From MPNP01 sp026709725 (GTDB taxonomy: Bacteria; Pseudomonadota; Alphaproteobacteria; Rhodobacterales; Rhodobacteraceae), in NCBI GenBank assembly GCA_965200805.1, contig OZ241384.1, positions 806,001-870,000 on the forward strand: a DNA stretch of 64,000 bases, given 5' to 3'. A program made the position numbers and the translations under genes. This document shows positions 35,093-45,392 of this stretch, in pieces. The notes beneath the pieces were generated by a model. That model was not told where the DNA came from, did not search any database, and worked only from the letters and a program-made list of their open reading frames with translations. Each line of letters starts with the position of its first letter. Within the stretch, counting starts at the first letter, position 1.

Positions 35093-38000
35093 ATGGCTGG
35101 TCAGGGCTGGGAGACATCACAGTTCCGACCTGTTCTGGCATACTTCACCCGCCATCGCACAGCGGCCAATCTCATCATGGTTCTCATGCTGGCACTGGGA
35201 GCCCTCGCCTACAGTCAAATTCGCTCACAGTTTTTTCCTGATGTCATCATCGAAAGCGTTGATGTCCGTGTCGACTGGGACGGGGCGGGGGCTGAAGATA
35301 TCGACTATGCCATTGTCCAGTTGCTCGAACCGGTGCTGCTTGCCGTTGAGGGGGTGACCTCGACGGAATCGGTGTCAAGTGAAGGCAGCGCGCGGATCAC
35401 CCTGGAATTTGAACCCGGATGGGATATCAAGCGGGGGACTGACGATGTCCGAACATCTGTCGATGCAACAACCGGTCTGCCGGATGATGTCGATGAACCT
35501 GTGGTGCGGCAAAACACCTGGCGTGACCGCGTCACCGATGTTGTGGTGACAGGACCGGTCTCAGTCGAACTCCTCGGCAAATATGTCGATGAATTTATCG
35601 TCAGGCTTTTTGGTGAGGGGGTCACGCGCTCGACCATTCGGGGCATTGAGGCTCCGCTGACTGTGGTTGAGGTGCCGGGAAAGGAACTTGTCCGCAATGA
35701 CATCGCTCTGAGAGACATCGCGGCAGCTGTCGGTGAAGAGGCGGAGGCGGATCCGGCGGGAGAAATCACGGGTGCGGCGGCCCGGGTTCGCACCGGGCTG
35801 GAGAAGCGAACGGTTGAAGAGATCGAGTCGATAGCCCTGCGGTCGCTCCCGGATGGATCCCGGCTGTATGTCGGTGACATCGCACGCGTCTATGTGGAAG
35901 GTATTGATCGTGGGCGCGCCTACTTTGTTGATCAGAACCCGGCGGTGTCCATTCGTATTGATCGGGCTGATGGTGGCGATGCAATTGCCCTGCAACGGAC
36001 AGTCGAGCGGGTGGCTGGCGAACTCACTCAGGAATTGCCGGCCGGTGTCTCGATTGATCTGATCCGGACCCGTGCCGAATACATCACAAACCGCCTGCAG
36101 GTCCTGATTGAGAATGGGGCCCTCGGTCTCCTGCTGGTGGTCATCCTGCTCTTCCTCTTCCTGAATGCCCGCACGGCCTTCTGGGTTGCGGTCGGTATTC
36201 CGACCGCCATGATGGCAGCACTGGCCATGATGTATGCGTTCGGATTCACGCTGAACATGATCTCCCTGTTTGGTCTGATCATATGCCTTGGGCTCGTGGT
36301 TGATGATGCGATTGTTGTTGGTGAACATGCTGATTTCCGGGCACGAAATCTTGGTGAGTCACCCGTGATGGCTGCGGAGAATGCCGCGACCCGGATGTTT
36401 GCTCCCGTCTTTGCAGCAACTGTCACGACCATCATTGCCTTCTTCTCGATCACCGCAATTGGTGGCCGCTTCGGATCACTGCTGGCCGACCTGCCCTTTA
36501 CTGTCATCGTCGTCCTGACAGCATCATTGCTTGAGTGTTTCATCATCCTGCCAAATCATATGAGGCATGCACTTGCGCATTCCGCCCGGCAGCACTGGTA
36601 TGATTTGCCAAGCGTGCTTTTCAACCGGGGATTTCGCTGGTTCCGCAACACACTGTTCCGGCGATTTATCGCAGCCGTGATCGCCTTTCGTTATCCGGTC
36701 ATCGCGGTCATTCTCCTCCTGTTTGCCGGTCAGATTGCGCTTGTCATCAAGGGTGATGTCCCCTGGCGCTTTTTCAATGCCCCGGAACAGGGTTCGATCA
36801 GCGGCAACTTCGCCATGCTTCCCGGGGCCGGACGGGCCGATACACTTGACATGATGCGCGAGATGCAGCGGGCAACCCGGGTTGTCGGTGAAAAAATGGC
36901 CGCCGAACATGGCACCAATCCGGTGACCTATGTGGTCGCTGAAGTCGGCGGCAATACAGGCCGGGGTCTGCCCGGCGCGTCGACGATTGACCGGGATCTC
37001 CTGGGCTCGGTTGCCATCGAACTCATTGATGCCGATCTCAGACCCTACTCCTCCTTCGAGTTTGTTGCCGCGCTGCAAAGTGAAGTCCGTCGGCATCCCC
37101 TGCTTGAGACATTGAGTTTCCGGGGCTGGCGCGGCGGCCCGGGCGGAGATGCCCTCAGCATCAACTTCTTCGGGGCATCCGCCAATATCCTCAAGGATGC
37201 TGCCGAAGCCCTCAAGACTGAACTTGCCCGATACCCGGAAGTCTCCGCCGTTGAGGATGATCTGGCCTATGACAAGGCCGAACTCATCCTGGAGCTGCAA
37301 CCGCAGGGCGAGGCACTCGGCTTCACCATTGATGGCATTGCCACAGTTCTCAAGAACCGGCTCGGCGGCGTCACAGCCGCCTCGTTTCCGGATGGCACGC
37401 GCAGCAGGGAAATCCGGATCCGCTTGCCTGAAGACGAATTGACGGCTGATTTTCTTGAACGCAGCTACCTCCGTTCGGCCGCCGGTGAATATGTTCCTCT
37501 GGCAGATATCGTCAGAGTCGACGAACGCAAGGGTTTCTCCACCGTTCGGCGTCAGAATGGCATTCGTCTGGTTGCCATTACCGGGGATATTTCAGAGGAT
37601 GATCCCCAAAGGGCCGAGGCCATTGGTATCGAACTTGCCGAAGTCATCATCCCCGCCATTGAGGAACGCTTCGGTGTCACCTCAGGCTTTTCCGGGCTGG
37701 CCGAACAGGAACAGGACTTTCTGGCTGATGCCCGGTTCGGCTTTGCCCTCTGCATGATTGGAATCTATTTCACGCTGGCCTGGATATTCTCCAGCTGGAC
37801 ACGGCCCGTTGTTGTGCTGGCAGCGATACCCTTTGGCCTCACGGGCGCCATTCACGGTCATCTCCTGTGGGATGTCCCCCTGTCAATATTCTCGCTCATC
37901 GGACTCATTGGTCTCTCCGGCATCATCATCAATGATGCGATCGTCCTCATCTCGACCGTTGATCAGTATTCCCGGCGCCAGGGCCTGATTCCTGCCATTA

Positions 38001-38494
38001 TCAATGGCACGTCGGACCGCTTGCGTCCCGTCCTCCTGACGACGCTGACAACCGTTCTTGGACTTCTCCCTCTCCTCTACGAAACCTCACAGCAGGCCAG
38101 TTTCCTCAAACCCACTGTCATTACCCTCTGCTATGGTCTCGGTTTTGGACTGGTCCTCGTTCTCTTTCTGGTTCCGTCCCTGCTTGCCGTCCACGCCGAC
38201 ATCGGGCAGCGTCTGCGGTCACTCAAACGGGCCCTGCGGACCAGCGAGCGGACAATCTTTATCCCTGTTCTGCTTGCCGGACTCGCCGCCGCCGCATTCT
38301 TCGCTGCAACCCTTGGATCAACACTTCTCAATGGCGCACTGCCTGCCCATCTCACTCCACTCCTGCCCACAACACTTTCACCGCCCCTCGCGGCACTGGC
38401 ACTTTTTCTCGCCGGCCTCCTCATCATCTGTCTCGCAGCGTTCGCGCTCGGATGGGCCCTGGCCACCCTCGGAAGACGGTCTTCCGAGATATGA
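35093..38494 (+). CDS. RND family efflux transporter, AcrB/MdtB-like, with two extra C-terminal helices
   Basis: 1133 residues from ATG 35093; longer upstream reading overlaps the adaptor gene. The N-terminus RPVLAYFTRHRTAANLIMVL, large periplasmic loops, and helix IV with GLVVDDAIVVGE (proton-relay aspartates) define an AcrB-type proton antiporter. The standard 12 helices end near residue 1050 (LVPSLLAVHADIG), but two further hydrophobic helices follow (about 1070-1090 and 1105-1125), which relatives usually lack. It exports hydrophobic compounds across the envelope with the adaptor upstream. Confidence 0.92.
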   Translation: MAGQGWETSQFRPVLAYFTRHRTAANLIMVLMLALGALAYSQIRSQFFPDVIIESVDVRVDWDGAGAEDIDYAIVQLLEPVLLAVEGVTSTESVSSEGSARITLEFEPGWDIKRGTDDVRTSVDATTGLPDDVDEPVVRQNTWRDRVTDVVVTGPVSVELLGKYVDEFIVRLFGEGVTRSTIRGIEAPLTVVEVPGKELVRNDIALRDIAAAVGEEAEADPAGEITGAAARVRTGLEKRTVEEIESIALRSLPDGSRLYVGDIARVYVEGIDRGRAYFVDQNPAVSIRIDRADGGDAIALQRTVERVAGELTQELPAGVSIDLIRTRAEYITNRLQVLIENGALGLLLVVILLFLFLNARTAFWVAVGIPTAMMAALAMMYAFGFTLNMISLFGLIICLGLVVDDAIVVGEHADFRARNLGESPVMAAENAATRMFAPVFAATVTTIIAFFSITAIGGRFGSLLADLPFTVIVVLTASLLECFIILPNHMRHALAHSARQHWYDLPSVLFNRGFRWFRNTLFRRFIAAVIAFRYPVIAVILLLFAGQIALVIKGDVPWRFFNAPEQGSISGNFAMLPGAGRADTLDMMREMQRATRVVGEKMAAEHGTNPVTYVVAEVGGNTGRGLPGASTIDRDLLGSVAIELIDADLRPYSSFEFVAALQSEVRRHPLLETLSFRGWRGGPGGDALSINFFGASANILKDAAEALKTELARYPEVSAVEDDLAYDKAELILELQPQGEALGFTIDGIATVLKNRLGGVTAASFPDGTRSREIRIRLPEDELTADFLERSYLRSAAGEYVPLADIVRVDERKGFSTVRRQNGIRLVAITGDISEDDPQRAEAIGIELAEVIIPAIEERFGVTSGFSGLAEQEQDFLADARFGFALCMIGIYFTLAWIFSSWTRPVVVLAAIPFGLTGAIHGHLLWDVPLSIFSLIGLIGLSGIIINDAIVLISTVDQYSRRQGLIPAIINGTSDRLRPVLLTTLTTVLGLLPLLYETSQQASFLKPTVITLCYGLGFGLVLVLFLVPSLLAVHADIGQRLRSLKRALRTSERTIFIPVLLAGLAAAAFFAATLGSTLLNGALPAHLTPLLPTTLSPPLAALALFLAGLLIICLAAFALGWALATLGRRSSEI

Positions 38495-38680
38495 ACGATC
38501 AGGATCATCCGTCAGAAAGACAATCCCGGAACATCGCAGCAGCAGCACAAACCGCCCGAAGGTTGAGTCATGGCGGAATTTTCGTATGGATGGCATGTCA
38601 GGCAGAATGAAAGACAGGGCTCTGTTGCGTGCAGCCCCCGGCACAGACATGCCCGTGACATTTTCAGCAGGAATGCGGCA

Positions 38681-39859
38681 ATGCAAATGAGCCAGAACAA
38701 TCACAGCACTTTCGAGACCACAGAGCAGGAAGACCTGATTCTGGATGCTCTGGACAGGTGGCTGGAACGGGATGTCAGGCCGCATGTCCTTGAACTTGAG
38801 CATGCCGATACATATCCCCATGCGATGGTTGAGCAGATGAAAGGCCTTGGTCTCTTTGGGGCCACAATCCCCGAAGCGTATGGCGGCCTTGGTCTTTCGG
38901 CAACAAGTTATGCACGAATCGTTGAACGCATTTCCACTGTCTGGATGTCGCTTTCAGGCATTATCAACAGCCATCTGATCATGGCAGCCTGCGTCTCACG
39001 CATGGGATCGGAAGCGCAAAAGGCTGACTACCTCCCGCGCTTCGCCACAGGAGAGTTGCGCGGGGGCCTTGCTCTGACCGAACCGGATGCAGGCACAGAT
39101 CTGCAGGCAATCAGAACGCTGGCTGTCCGTCGGGGCGACCACTACGTCATCAATGGTACCAAAACCTGGATTTCCAATGGCATTGAGGGATCCTGTTTTG
39201 CCCTTCTGGTCAAGACAGACCCGGAAGCCGATCCCCGACACAGGGGCATGTCGATGTTTATCGCCGAGAAGGGTGATGGATTCACCGTTTCCAGAAAACT
39301 GGAGAAACTCGGCTACAAGGGCATTGATACCGCGGAACTGGTGTTCACTGACTATATCGTGCCCGCTGATCGCCTGATCGGCCTCAAGGAGGGCAGGGGA
39401 ATGCAAACGGCACTCGGCGGACTTGAGCTCGGTCGGGTCAATATCGCGGCAAGGGGGTGCGGAGTGGCGGCGGCGGCCCTCAATGACAGCGTCGCCTATG
39501 CGCAGACCCGCAAGACCTTTGGCAAACCAATCGCCCAACACCAGGCCATCCAGCTCAAACTCGGTGAAATGGCAACCAAGGTTCAGGCCGCACGCCTGCT
39601 GACCTATGATGCCGCCCGTGCTTACGACAGCGGGCAACGCTGTGACATGGAAGCTGGCATGGCGAAGTACTATGCCTCAGAGGCGGCCATTGACAATACG
39701 CTGGAAGCCATCCGGATTCATGGTGGCTACGGATACTCCAAGGAATTCCATGTTGAACGGTATTTCCGTGATGCCCCTCTCCTCTGCATTGGGGAGGGCA
39801 CCAATGAAATCCAGCGCATGATCATCGCCAAACAGCTTATTGAACGCAATCCGGTCTGA
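38681..39859 (+). CDS. Acyl-CoA dehydrogenase
   Basis: 392 residues from ATG 38681, with AGCAGGA nine bases before. LALTEPDAGTDL and TKTWISNG are FAD and substrate-binding motifs, and the C-terminal IRIHGGYGYSKEFHVERYFRDA with GEGTNEIQRMIIAKQL is the second family signature; the catalytic Glu lies in GEGTNE-type position. It oxidises an acyl-CoA to enoyl-CoA and passes electrons to ETF; the ETF-quinone oxidoreductase gene is also in this window (58008). Alone here, so chain preference is unknown. Confidence 0.92.
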   Translation: MQMSQNNHSTFETTEQEDLILDALDRWLERDVRPHVLELEHADTYPHAMVEQMKGLGLFGATIPEAYGGLGLSATSYARIVERISTVWMSLSGIINSHLIMAACVSRMGSEAQKADYLPRFATGELRGGLALTEPDAGTDLQAIRTLAVRRGDHYVINGTKTWISNGIEGSCFALLVKTDPEADPRHRGMSMFIAEKGDGFTVSRKLEKLGYKGIDTAELVFTDYIVPADRLIGLKEGRGMQTALGGLELGRVNIAARGCGVAAAALNDSVAYAQTRKTFGKPIAQHQAIQLKLGEMATKVQAARLLTYDAARAYDSGQRCDMEAGMAKYYASEAAIDNTLEAIRIHGGYGYSKEFHVERYFRDAPLLCIGEGTNEIQRMIIAKQLIERNPV

Positions 39860-39973
39860 CACGCTCAGTCACTCCGGGCAGGCACGCGCTCCTGCTGACG
39901 GGGACTCCCTGCATTCCGATCAACAGACCTCCAGACCGGCCCTGATGCAGATGCCGCAGAATGGGCTGCTGCG

Positions 39974-40747
39974 TCACGGCCTGTTTTCATCGGATCCATT
40001 TCTCATCGGGATCTGTTCCCCGCCAGGCCCACCGGTGGTTTGTGTATCGGTTGCAGGGATCGCACCCCGGCTCTGCCAGTCAAGGAGGATATCGGGCACG
40101 ATGACGAGGCGATCGAACTCAACACGGATATTGACCCAACGGAAACGCACGGAGTTCATGACGATTTCACGATCAAGTTCCCGATACCGGTCAATGACGG
40201 GTGCATTCTCAACAAGCGCAGCGGGGCTTTGGGTGAATGCCAGCGAGTCAATGGCGGCATTGGCCCAGAGTGTCTGGCGTGCACGCTCATGACACGCGGC
40301 AATCACAGCATCCCGCAATGGAATGGAATAGGCATCGGCAAATGTCCGGACGACACATTCACGCTGGCAGTGGCAAGCCAGATCACATGCAGTTTGCACA
40401 TCAAGATCACCGCGGGTTTGCAGAATCGCAACGGTGTGAATGGAAAGATCGGCAAGGCACGCTGCAAAGACGGCCCATTTTGACTGTTCGAGGGCCGGGG
40501 CAAATGTCGGATCACGAAAGATCTTGACATACTGTCTTCCCATCCGGGTCTTGAGGTAGCCATAAAGGGAAGTCTGGGCAATGTATGCCGAACGGGTGTG
40601 AATGAATCGGATCAGGTCCTCAACAGTCCTGACCCTGGCCGGGAACAGCCGTTTGAGAAGGGCTTGCCGGTATACACGGATCAGGCCGGCAATATCGCGT
40701 ACACGGCCGATGATGTCCTGAACATGGTTCTGTAAGGTATTCGTCAT
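39974..40747 (-). CDS. Conserved hypothetical protein with YGYLKTRMG motif
   Basis: 257 residues, soluble, mostly helical, no signal peptide. The stretch TSLYGYLKTRMGRQYVKIFRDPTFA near residues 59-83 is shared, as I recall, by uncharacterised proteins of Rhodospirillales and Rhizobiales. The tail after about 225 is proline- and glycine-rich. It diverges from the symporter operon. Function unknown. Confidence 0.6.
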   Translation of the reverse strand: MTNTLQNHVQDIIGRVRDIAGLIRVYRQALLKRLFPARVRTVEDLIRFIHTRSAYIAQTSLYGYLKTRMGRQYVKIFRDPTFAPALEQSKWAVFAACLADLSIHTVAILQTRGDLDVQTACDLACHCQRECVVRTFADAYSIPLRDAVIAACHERARQTLWANAAIDSLAFTQSPAALVENAPVIDRYRELDREIVMNSVRFRWVNIRVEFDRLVIVPDILLDWQSRGAIPATDTQTTGGPGGEQIPMRNGSDENRP

Positions 40748-40780
40748 TGTTCCTGTGAAATGGCTGTGCTAGAAAATCGA

Positions 40781-40807
40781 TTGCAATAATTGTCGAGTTG
40801 ATAATAT
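40781..40807 (+). promoter_or_regulatory. Possible promoter of the symporter operon
   Basis: TTGCAA (40781-40786) and TAATAT (40802-40807) with 15 bases between, 61 bases before the start of the small subunit. Spacing is short, so this is tentative. Confidence 0.3.
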
Positions 40808-40868
40808 ATGAAGACTGTGTGACACCAACCATCGGTGTTGCTTTGGAACTGTCAGCAAGGGAGGTATC

Positions 40869-41135
40869 ATGGCTGATAATCCGACAATGGAACTCAAACG
40901 CAAGATTCACTGGCTACGAACCAGTCGGATCACCGAGTGGGTTCTGGTGTTGTGGGTGATCTTTGCATTTGTCGTACACTGGAATGCCCAGTCACTCAAT
41001 GAACTGTCATTTCTTGGATTTCCTCTTGGGTATTATTTTGCCGTTCAGGGGTCCTTGGCCATCTTTGTCATCCTGATCTATGTCCAGAACCTGTTGCAGG
41101 ACCGGATCGACGATGACGCCGGTCTTGATCAGTAG
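40869..41135 (+). CDS. Sodium/solute symporter small subunit (DUF4212)
   Basis: 88 residues with two membrane helices (about 22-42 and 54-76); the middle segment LSFLGFPLGYYFAVQGSLAIFV (opening FLGFPLGYY) is the DUF4212 hallmark. GGGAGG lies six bases before the ATG. It always accompanies the large subunit that starts 12 bases after its stop, and is thought to assist its assembly or activity. Confidence 0.92.
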   Translation: MADNPTMELKRKIHWLRTSRITEWVLVLWVIFAFVVHWNAQSLNELSFLGFPLGYYFAVQGSLAIFVILIYVQNLLQDRIDDDAGLDQ

Positions 41136-41147
41136 GGAGGAAGAACA

Positions 41148-42971
41148 ATGTCTCTACAAACAGGAAGCAGCGATTTTCTGAACAATCTGCCCAAGATATA
41201 CGGAACGTATACGGGCGGATTCATCGTTTTTATTCTGCTCATGGCAATCCTTGAGCAGGTGGGCGTTTCTGCCAATGTGATCGGCATTCTCTTTGTTGCA
41301 TTCACAGTCTTCATCTATGCCGCAATTGGTTTCCTGTCGCGCACCATGCAGGTCGATGCCTACTATGTCGCCGGTCGGCAGGTGCCACCGGTCTTCAATG
41401 GCATGGCGACAGCGGCTGACTGGATGTCCGGTGCATCGTTTGTTGCACTGGCCGGCGGTATTTACTTCGGCGGCCACGGGTATCTGGCATTTGTCGTCGG
41501 CTGGACCGGTGGCTATGTGCTCGTCAACTCGCTGATGGCACCATATCTGCGCAAGTTCGGCTGCTACACTGTGCCGGATTTCATCGGGACGCGCTATGGG
41601 GGAAACCAGGCCCGCTTTGTTGCCACAATCATTCTCTTTGTTGCATCGTTCACCTACGTGACGGCGCAGATCAACGCGTCGGGAACCATTGCTGCCCGTG
41701 CCCTGCACATCCCCTTTGAGGTCGGTGTCTGGTTTGGTCTGCTTGGCATTTTGCTGTGCTCAATGCTCGGTGGCATGCGGGCGGTGACCTGGACACAGGT
41801 CGCCCAGTATATCGTTCTGATCATCGCCTATCTTGTGCCGGTGATCTGGATGTCGAATGTCCAGGGGTTTGGCCTCATCCCGCACTTTGGCTACGGCGAT
41901 GCCGTCCAGCGGATTGCGGAACTTGAAGCGCAGCTCAATGTCGGTGCGGCGGCAACGGTGACGCCTGAACTCAAGGGTGTCAGGATTCTGACCACCCCGC
42001 ACAACGATCCGGGAACCGGTATGGCGAGCTGGAAGTTTGTGACCCTGGCGTTCTGCATGATGACCGGAACAGCGTCGCTGCCGCATATCCTGATGCGCTA
42101 CTTCACAACGCCCTCTGTCCGGGATGCCCGCAAGTCGGTCTCCTGGTCGCTGCTCTTCATCTTCCTGCTCTACTTCACGGCACCGGCACTGGCCACGCTG
42201 ACGAAGCTGCAGGTTCTTGATCCGGAGCTGGCAACCGGCATCATCGGAAAGTCGATTGAGGAAGTGCAGAATCTGTCATGGGTCCAGAATTGGGCTGAAG
42301 TCGGTTTTCTGGCCGTTGTTGATGCGAACGCAAACGGGCTGCTGGAGGTCAACGAATTCTTCATGCGACCGGATATTGTCGTGTTGGCGACACCGGAGAT
42401 TGCGGGGCTCCCGTATGTGATCTCGGGGCTGGTGGCTGCCGGCGGCATGGCTGCCGCAATGTCAACCGCCGATGGTCTGCTCCTCGCCATTGCCAATGCG
42501 CTCAGCCATGATCTTTACTACAAGATCATTGATCCGAATGCTGACACGAAAACCCGGCTCATTGTCGCCCGGATCCTTCTCGTCGTCATCGGCATTCTGG
42601 CTGCCCTGGTCGCCAGTCTTCGCTTGACGGGCATTCTGGGGGCAGTGGCCTGGGCATTCGACTTTGCCGCATCCGGCCTGTTCTTCCCACTTGTCCTCGG
42701 AGTCTGGTGGAAACGGGCCAACCGGCAAGGGGCACTGGCAGGGATGATCCTTGGCTTCCTCTCAGGCACTGCGTATCTCTACTATGTCTACACCGGCGGT
42801 GAGCCCTGGCTCGGAATCGATCATCTGAGGTTTGCCATCATCGGGATGCCGGTCAGTCTGGTCGCAATGGTCGTTGTCAGTCTGGCAACCGATCCACCGC
42901 CAAAGGAAATCCAGGATATGGTCGACGAAGTCCGGAATCCGTTTGGCAAGACGATTGTCAACCAATCCTGA
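41148..42971 (+). CDS. Sodium/solute symporter, VC_2705 subfamily (ActP-like)
   Basis: 607 residues with about 13 membrane helices. DAYYVAGRQVPPVFNGMATAADWMSGASF is the SSS-family entry motif (key part GMATAADWMS), and GMAAAMSTADGLLLAIANALSHDLY is the second sodium-site signature. A long extracytoplasmic insert (about 255-290) is characteristic of the VC_2705 subgroup. It probably imports a short carboxylate such as acetate, by resemblance to ActP. GGGAGGAAG precedes its start. A strong terminator follows the gene. Confidence 0.93.
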   Translation: MSLQTGSSDFLNNLPKIYGTYTGGFIVFILLMAILEQVGVSANVIGILFVAFTVFIYAAIGFLSRTMQVDAYYVAGRQVPPVFNGMATAADWMSGASFVALAGGIYFGGHGYLAFVVGWTGGYVLVNSLMAPYLRKFGCYTVPDFIGTRYGGNQARFVATIILFVASFTYVTAQINASGTIAARALHIPFEVGVWFGLLGILLCSMLGGMRAVTWTQVAQYIVLIIAYLVPVIWMSNVQGFGLIPHFGYGDAVQRIAELEAQLNVGAAATVTPELKGVRILTTPHNDPGTGMASWKFVTLAFCMMTGTASLPHILMRYFTTPSVRDARKSVSWSLLFIFLLYFTAPALATLTKLQVLDPELATGIIGKSIEEVQNLSWVQNWAEVGFLAVVDANANGLLEVNEFFMRPDIVVLATPEIAGLPYVISGLVAAGGMAAAMSTADGLLLAIANALSHDLYYKIIDPNADTKTRLIVARILLVVIGILAALVASLRLTGILGAVAWAFDFAASGLFFPLVLGVWWKRANRQGALAGMILGFLSGTAYLYYVYTGGEPWLGIDHLRFAIIGMPVSLVAMVVVSLATDPPPKEIQDMVDEVRNPFGKTIVNQS

Positions 42972-42997
42972 CAAAACGTATCAGACATGCTATAGTC

Positions 42998-43026
42998 AAA
43001 GGGGCGGGCACTCCCGCCCCTTTTTT
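42998..43026 (+). terminator. Rho-independent terminator after the symporter
   Basis: Eight-bp G/C stem GGGGCGGG (43001-43008) and CCCGCCCC (43013-43020) with a 4-base loop, flanked by AAA and followed by TTTTTT (43021-43026). Textbook shape, 27 bases after the symporter stop. Confidence 0.92.
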
Positions 43027-43089
43027 GGTCAGGGCCCCTTCCTGCATGACCGCCTGTGTTGATTGTGACTTTATGCGCGAGGTCTGATT

Positions 43090-43449
43090 GTGGACTTTCA
43101 GCTGACCGAGGTCTTCCCGATCCATGTCCTGATCCTGGACTACATGCTTGGTATGGTGATGTGGACCCTGATCGGTCGTGTGGGCATGAACCTGTTTTTA
43201 CCGCTCGACAGCCCGTTCTTCTTCATGCGGTTTTTTGTCCGGGCAACGGATCCAATTCTACGGATCTTCAAACCGATAACACCCGGTTTCCTCATGGAGC
43301 CACTGATACCGCTCTTTGTTGCCTGGTTCTTTTTTATGATTCGCTTCTACCTGATGCCCTGGCTGCTGGGCTATTCTGTCATGGGGATGCTGTCCTTTCC
43401 TCTGGAAGGGGAGATCGCCGCAGGACTTTATGATCTCTTCGGCGGCTGA
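43090..43449 (+). CDS. YggT-like integral membrane protein
   Basis: 119 residues from GTG 43090, with GAGGT nine bases before. Three hydrophobic segments; the stretch RFFVRATDPILRIFKPITPG between them is like the conserved loop of YggT-family proteins (FRxxxxxTDPxLxxxRxxxP). Function unknown; relatives sit in membrane or osmotic-stress operons. It is isolated, convergent with serA. Confidence 0.6.
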   Translation: MDFQLTEVFPIHVLILDYMLGMVMWTLIGRVGMNLFLPLDSPFFFMRFFVRATDPILRIFKPITPGFLMEPLIPLFVAWFFFMIRFYLMPWLLGYSVMGMLSFPLEGEIAAGLYDLFGG

Positions 43450-43537
43450 AGGTTACAGTGCCACCAGATGCCGCAATCCACCCACCATTATCCAATCACA
43501 AACCCACCCGGTCGCGAGTGAACGGCTGGAGCCTGAA

Positions 43538-45136
43538 TCAGTCCTCAATACCAAAGCGGAGCGGCATGACCTGATTGAACGAGCCGGACTGACGCAACCG
43601 CGTCAGGACCGCATCACTGATGGGGGCATCGACCGAGAGAAGCGCGATGGCACTGCCCGCATCCGAACGACCAAGGTTGAAATTCGCGATATTGACACCC
43701 TCTTCACCAAGAATTGTCCCCAGTCGGCCAATAACCCCCGGAGTGTCTTCATTGGTTGTATACAGCATGTGCTCTGTCACATCCGCTTCGATATAGATGC
43801 CCTTGATCTGGATAAAACGGGGACGGCCATCGGAGAAAACCGTGCCGACAATTGAGCGCTCCCGGGTTCCTGTCCTGATGCTGAGCTTCATATAGGCATC
43901 GAAAATGCCGGATTTTGACTGGGTCGTTGCAGACACGATAATCCCCCGCTCCCGAGCCACATCCTCGGCTGACACCATATTGACCTCCGGATTTGCCACC
44001 TTCAGCAGACCCGCAATGACCACGGCATTCAACGCGCCAGTATTGAGTTCGGCCACAGTACCGTCATAGAGAACATTCAGTTCCCGAATCGGCTCGTTGG
44101 TCATCTGGCCGACAAAGGAGCCGAGATAATTGGCCAGCTTGACCCACGGCTGCATGCGCCTGGCATCTTCAGCACTGATCGAGGGCATATTGATTGCATT
44201 GCTCACTGCACCGCTCAGCAGGTAGTCAGACATCTGCATCGCGACCTGCAACGCGACATTCTCCTGCGCTTCCGTTGTCGATGCACCGAGATGGGGTGTT
44301 GTGATAACCTGTGGCAAGGTCAGAAGCGGGTTGCCAACAGGTGGTTCCACAGCAAAGACATCCAATGCCGCTCCGGCGAGTTTGCCATCAGTAAGGGCTT
44401 CACGGAGAGCCTCTTCATCAACGAGACCGCCACGGGCGCAATTAATCAGTCGGGCACTGGTCTTCATCCGCGCCAGTGCTGCGGCATCAATCATGTTGCG
44501 GGTCGATTCTGTCATGGGGACATGCAGGGTGACGATGTCCGACCGTTCCAGCAGGTCCTCGAATGTGACTTTCTCAATGCCAATCCGGGTTGCCCGATCC
44601 TCATTCAAATAAGGATCAAAACCGATCACTGTCATCCCCAGCCCGTTTGCGCGCCGGCACACAGCCGCCCCGATGTTGCCGCATCCGATCACGCCCAGCG
44701 TCTTGCCCAGCAGCTCACTGCCCATGAAGCGGGATTTTTCCCATTTTCCATCAAGGATCGATTGGTGCGCTGCTGGAATCTGGCGAGCCAGTGCAAACAT
44801 CATCCCAATGGCATGTTCGGCAGTGGTTTCTGAATTCCCGAACGGCGTATTCATGACAATGATGCCGCGCCGGGTTGCGGCGACAATATCAACATTGTCG
44901 ACCCCGATCCCGGCACGACCGATCACCCTGAGTGCGCCGGCCTTGTCAATCAGCTCTTTTGTGGCTTTGGTTGCCGAGCGGATGGCCAGCCCATCATAAC
45001 GATCAATGCAACGCAACAGAGCGTCCGGATCGGAACCCATCTCAGGCTGATAGTCAACATCGATTCCCCGGTCGTTGAAGATATCAACGGCCGTCGTCGA
45101 CAGTTCGTCAGAAACCAGGACCCGGGGTTTCATCAT
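43538..45136 (-). CDS. serA: D-3-phosphoglycerate dehydrogenase
   Basis: 532 residues, the long (mycobacterial/alphaproteobacterial) form. NAD fold GVIGCGNIGAAVCRRA, catalytic Arg in NCARGGLVDEEAL, Glu and His in PHLGAST are all present. An ASB domain (about 320-450) and a C-terminal ACT domain (TEHMLYTTNEDTPGVIG..) provide serine feedback. It makes 3-phosphohydroxypyruvate, the first step to serine. ATG ATG at 45136/45133; GGGAGG favours the second. The serC gene, often just upstream, is absent here and replaced by accessory DNA. Confidence 0.96.
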   Translation of the reverse strand: MMKPRVLVSDELSTTAVDIFNDRGIDVDYQPEMGSDPDALLRCIDRYDGLAIRSATKATKELIDKAGALRVIGRAGIGVDNVDIVAATRRGIIVMNTPFGNSETTAEHAIGMMFALARQIPAAHQSILDGKWEKSRFMGSELLGKTLGVIGCGNIGAAVCRRANGLGMTVIGFDPYLNEDRATRIGIEKVTFEDLLERSDIVTLHVPMTESTRNMIDAAALARMKTSARLINCARGGLVDEEALREALTDGKLAGAALDVFAVEPPVGNPLLTLPQVITTPHLGASTTEAQENVALQVAMQMSDYLLSGAVSNAINMPSISAEDARRMQPWVKLANYLGSFVGQMTNEPIRELNVLYDGTVAELNTGALNAVVIAGLLKVANPEVNMVSAEDVARERGIIVSATTQSKSGIFDAYMKLSIRTGTRERSIVGTVFSDGRPRFIQIKGIYIEADVTEHMLYTTNEDTPGVIGRLGTILGEEGVNIANFNLGRSDAGSAIALLSVDAPISDAVLTRLRQSGSFNQVMPLRFGIED

Positions 45137-45392
45137 ATCACCTCCCTCGGGTGAACAGATCGAAGTGCATCACACAAACCCCGGCGTATTGCCCGGTTCC
45201 GATGAAAAGTGCAACGCGCCCGGGGCCTGTGGACATCTGTTCGTGAGCATTCACGGATCGTCGGTCCGGTCTCACCCAGACTCGCCCGGCAAGGAGGCGA
45301 TTCAGGCAACTGAGAGAGCAGAACGATGAATCACGATCGAACCGTTTGAGCCGATGGTCCATGGGACGCGGATTGCCCCCGCTGTGTCCCGG

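Noticed and set aside
38570..38680. N-terminal extension of the acyl-CoA dehydrogenase
   Set aside because: Residues upstream of ATG 38681 do not fit the family and the AGCAGGA site supports the later start.
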